Positions 63,943-64,000 of a DNA stretch of 64,000 nt are shown here, piece by piece. Position 1 is the stretch's first letter, and each line of letters begins with the position of its first letter. The notes beneath the pieces were generated by a model. The model saw nothing but the letters and a program-made list of their open reading frames with translations, did not search any database and had not been told where the DNA came from. The translations under genes and the position numbers were made by a program. This DNA comes from Seminavis robusta (taxonomy: Eukaryota; Bacillariophyta; Bacillariophyceae; Naviculales; Naviculaceae), in assembly GCA_903772945.1 (NCBI GenBank), contig CAICTM010000004.1, forward strand, positions 186,001-250,000, in the 5' to 3' direction.

Positions 63943-64000
63943 ATGAGGACTACAGCCGCCGTTTCGTTGCTTCTTGTGGCAGGAGCTAGTGCCTTCACCT
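63943..64000 (+). CDS. Start of a plastid-targeted protein gene (partial)
   Basis: The last 58 bases begin ATGAGGACTACAGCC and translate as MRTTAAVSLLLVAGASAFT. This is a signal peptide ending in the ASAF motif, where diatom plastid preproteins are cleaved (Ala|Phe). The upstream leader is pyrimidine-rich (CTCTCTTCTTCTTCTCC), usual for highly expressed genes. The rest of the gene lies beyond the window, so its function is unknown. Confidence 0.75.
   Translation, partial: MRTTAAVSLLLVAGASAFT

Noticed and set aside
1-64000. Retroviral, LTR or other virus-derived elements
   Set aside because: No reverse transcriptase, integrase (DDE), capsid or envelope pattern was seen in any frame.

Overview
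The window looks like nuclear DNA of a photosynthetic stramenopile, most likely a pennate diatom. Nearly every gene that can be modelled has either no intron or a few short ones (about 75-180 bp) with clean GT...AG borders. Two proteins begin with a signal peptide followed by an Ala/Phe plastid-import motif (the partial gene at 63943 and the gene at 33341-34153). There is also a very long secreted protein with a Pro/Thr-rich linker of a diatom kind. The species cannot be fixed from the sequence; intergenic DNA is rich in GGTACCGGTACC- and CTAGCTAG-like palindromes.

Layout. 1-801: 5' part of a Crypton-like tyrosine-recombinase transposon gene, cut by the window edge. 1.8-26 kb: dense housekeeping genes: NDUFS4 (complex I), a secreted phytase-like esterase, the tRNA methyltransferase TRM13, an auxin-efflux-carrier-family transporter, a SIL1-like ER exchange factor, a BIN4-like nuclear protein, a 1737-residue PT-linker secreted protein, MoaC (molybdenum cofactor), a tRNA-like locus, an HSD10-like dehydrogenase and a secreted lipase-like hydrolase. 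26-30.3 kb: a large STAND-type ATPase with a repetitive insert. 30.8-31.2 kb: mobile element copy A. 32-40 kb: a coiled-coil protein, a plastid protein, several unknowns and a membrane alpha/beta hydrolase. 40-48.8 kb: the first SLC10-like transporter, a decayed gene, an SDE2 splicing factor carrying a SPRY domain, a membrane PP2C phosphatase and a SAP-domain protein. 49-55.2 kb: a gene-poor accessory zone with a broken FG-GAP-like gene and two tandem copies of a small unknown gene, between which lies element copy B. 56-62 kb: three more SLC10-like transporters. 62-64 kb: a multi-pass membrane protein and the start of a plastid-targeted gene.

The most unusual items are these. (1) Two ~400-bp elements, at 30801-31200 and 53777-54173, have matching 35-bp inverted ends and are filled with spaced CCCTTAA units. 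The two copies can be lined up unit by unit, yet nearly all units differ in the same way between them. I do not recognise this family. (2) Four SLC10/BASS-like transporter genes keep the same protein core but have different intron positions, and one has a GC-AG intron. (3) SDE2 contains an internal SPRY domain. (4) The STAND ATPase carries a motif-repeat insert between Walker A and Walker B, and an intron whose length is a multiple of three and which contains no stop.

No reverse transcriptase, capsid, CRISPR array or rRNA gene was seen. Exon borders were worked out by hand from splice consensus, frame continuity and paralogue comparison; there is no transcript evidence.
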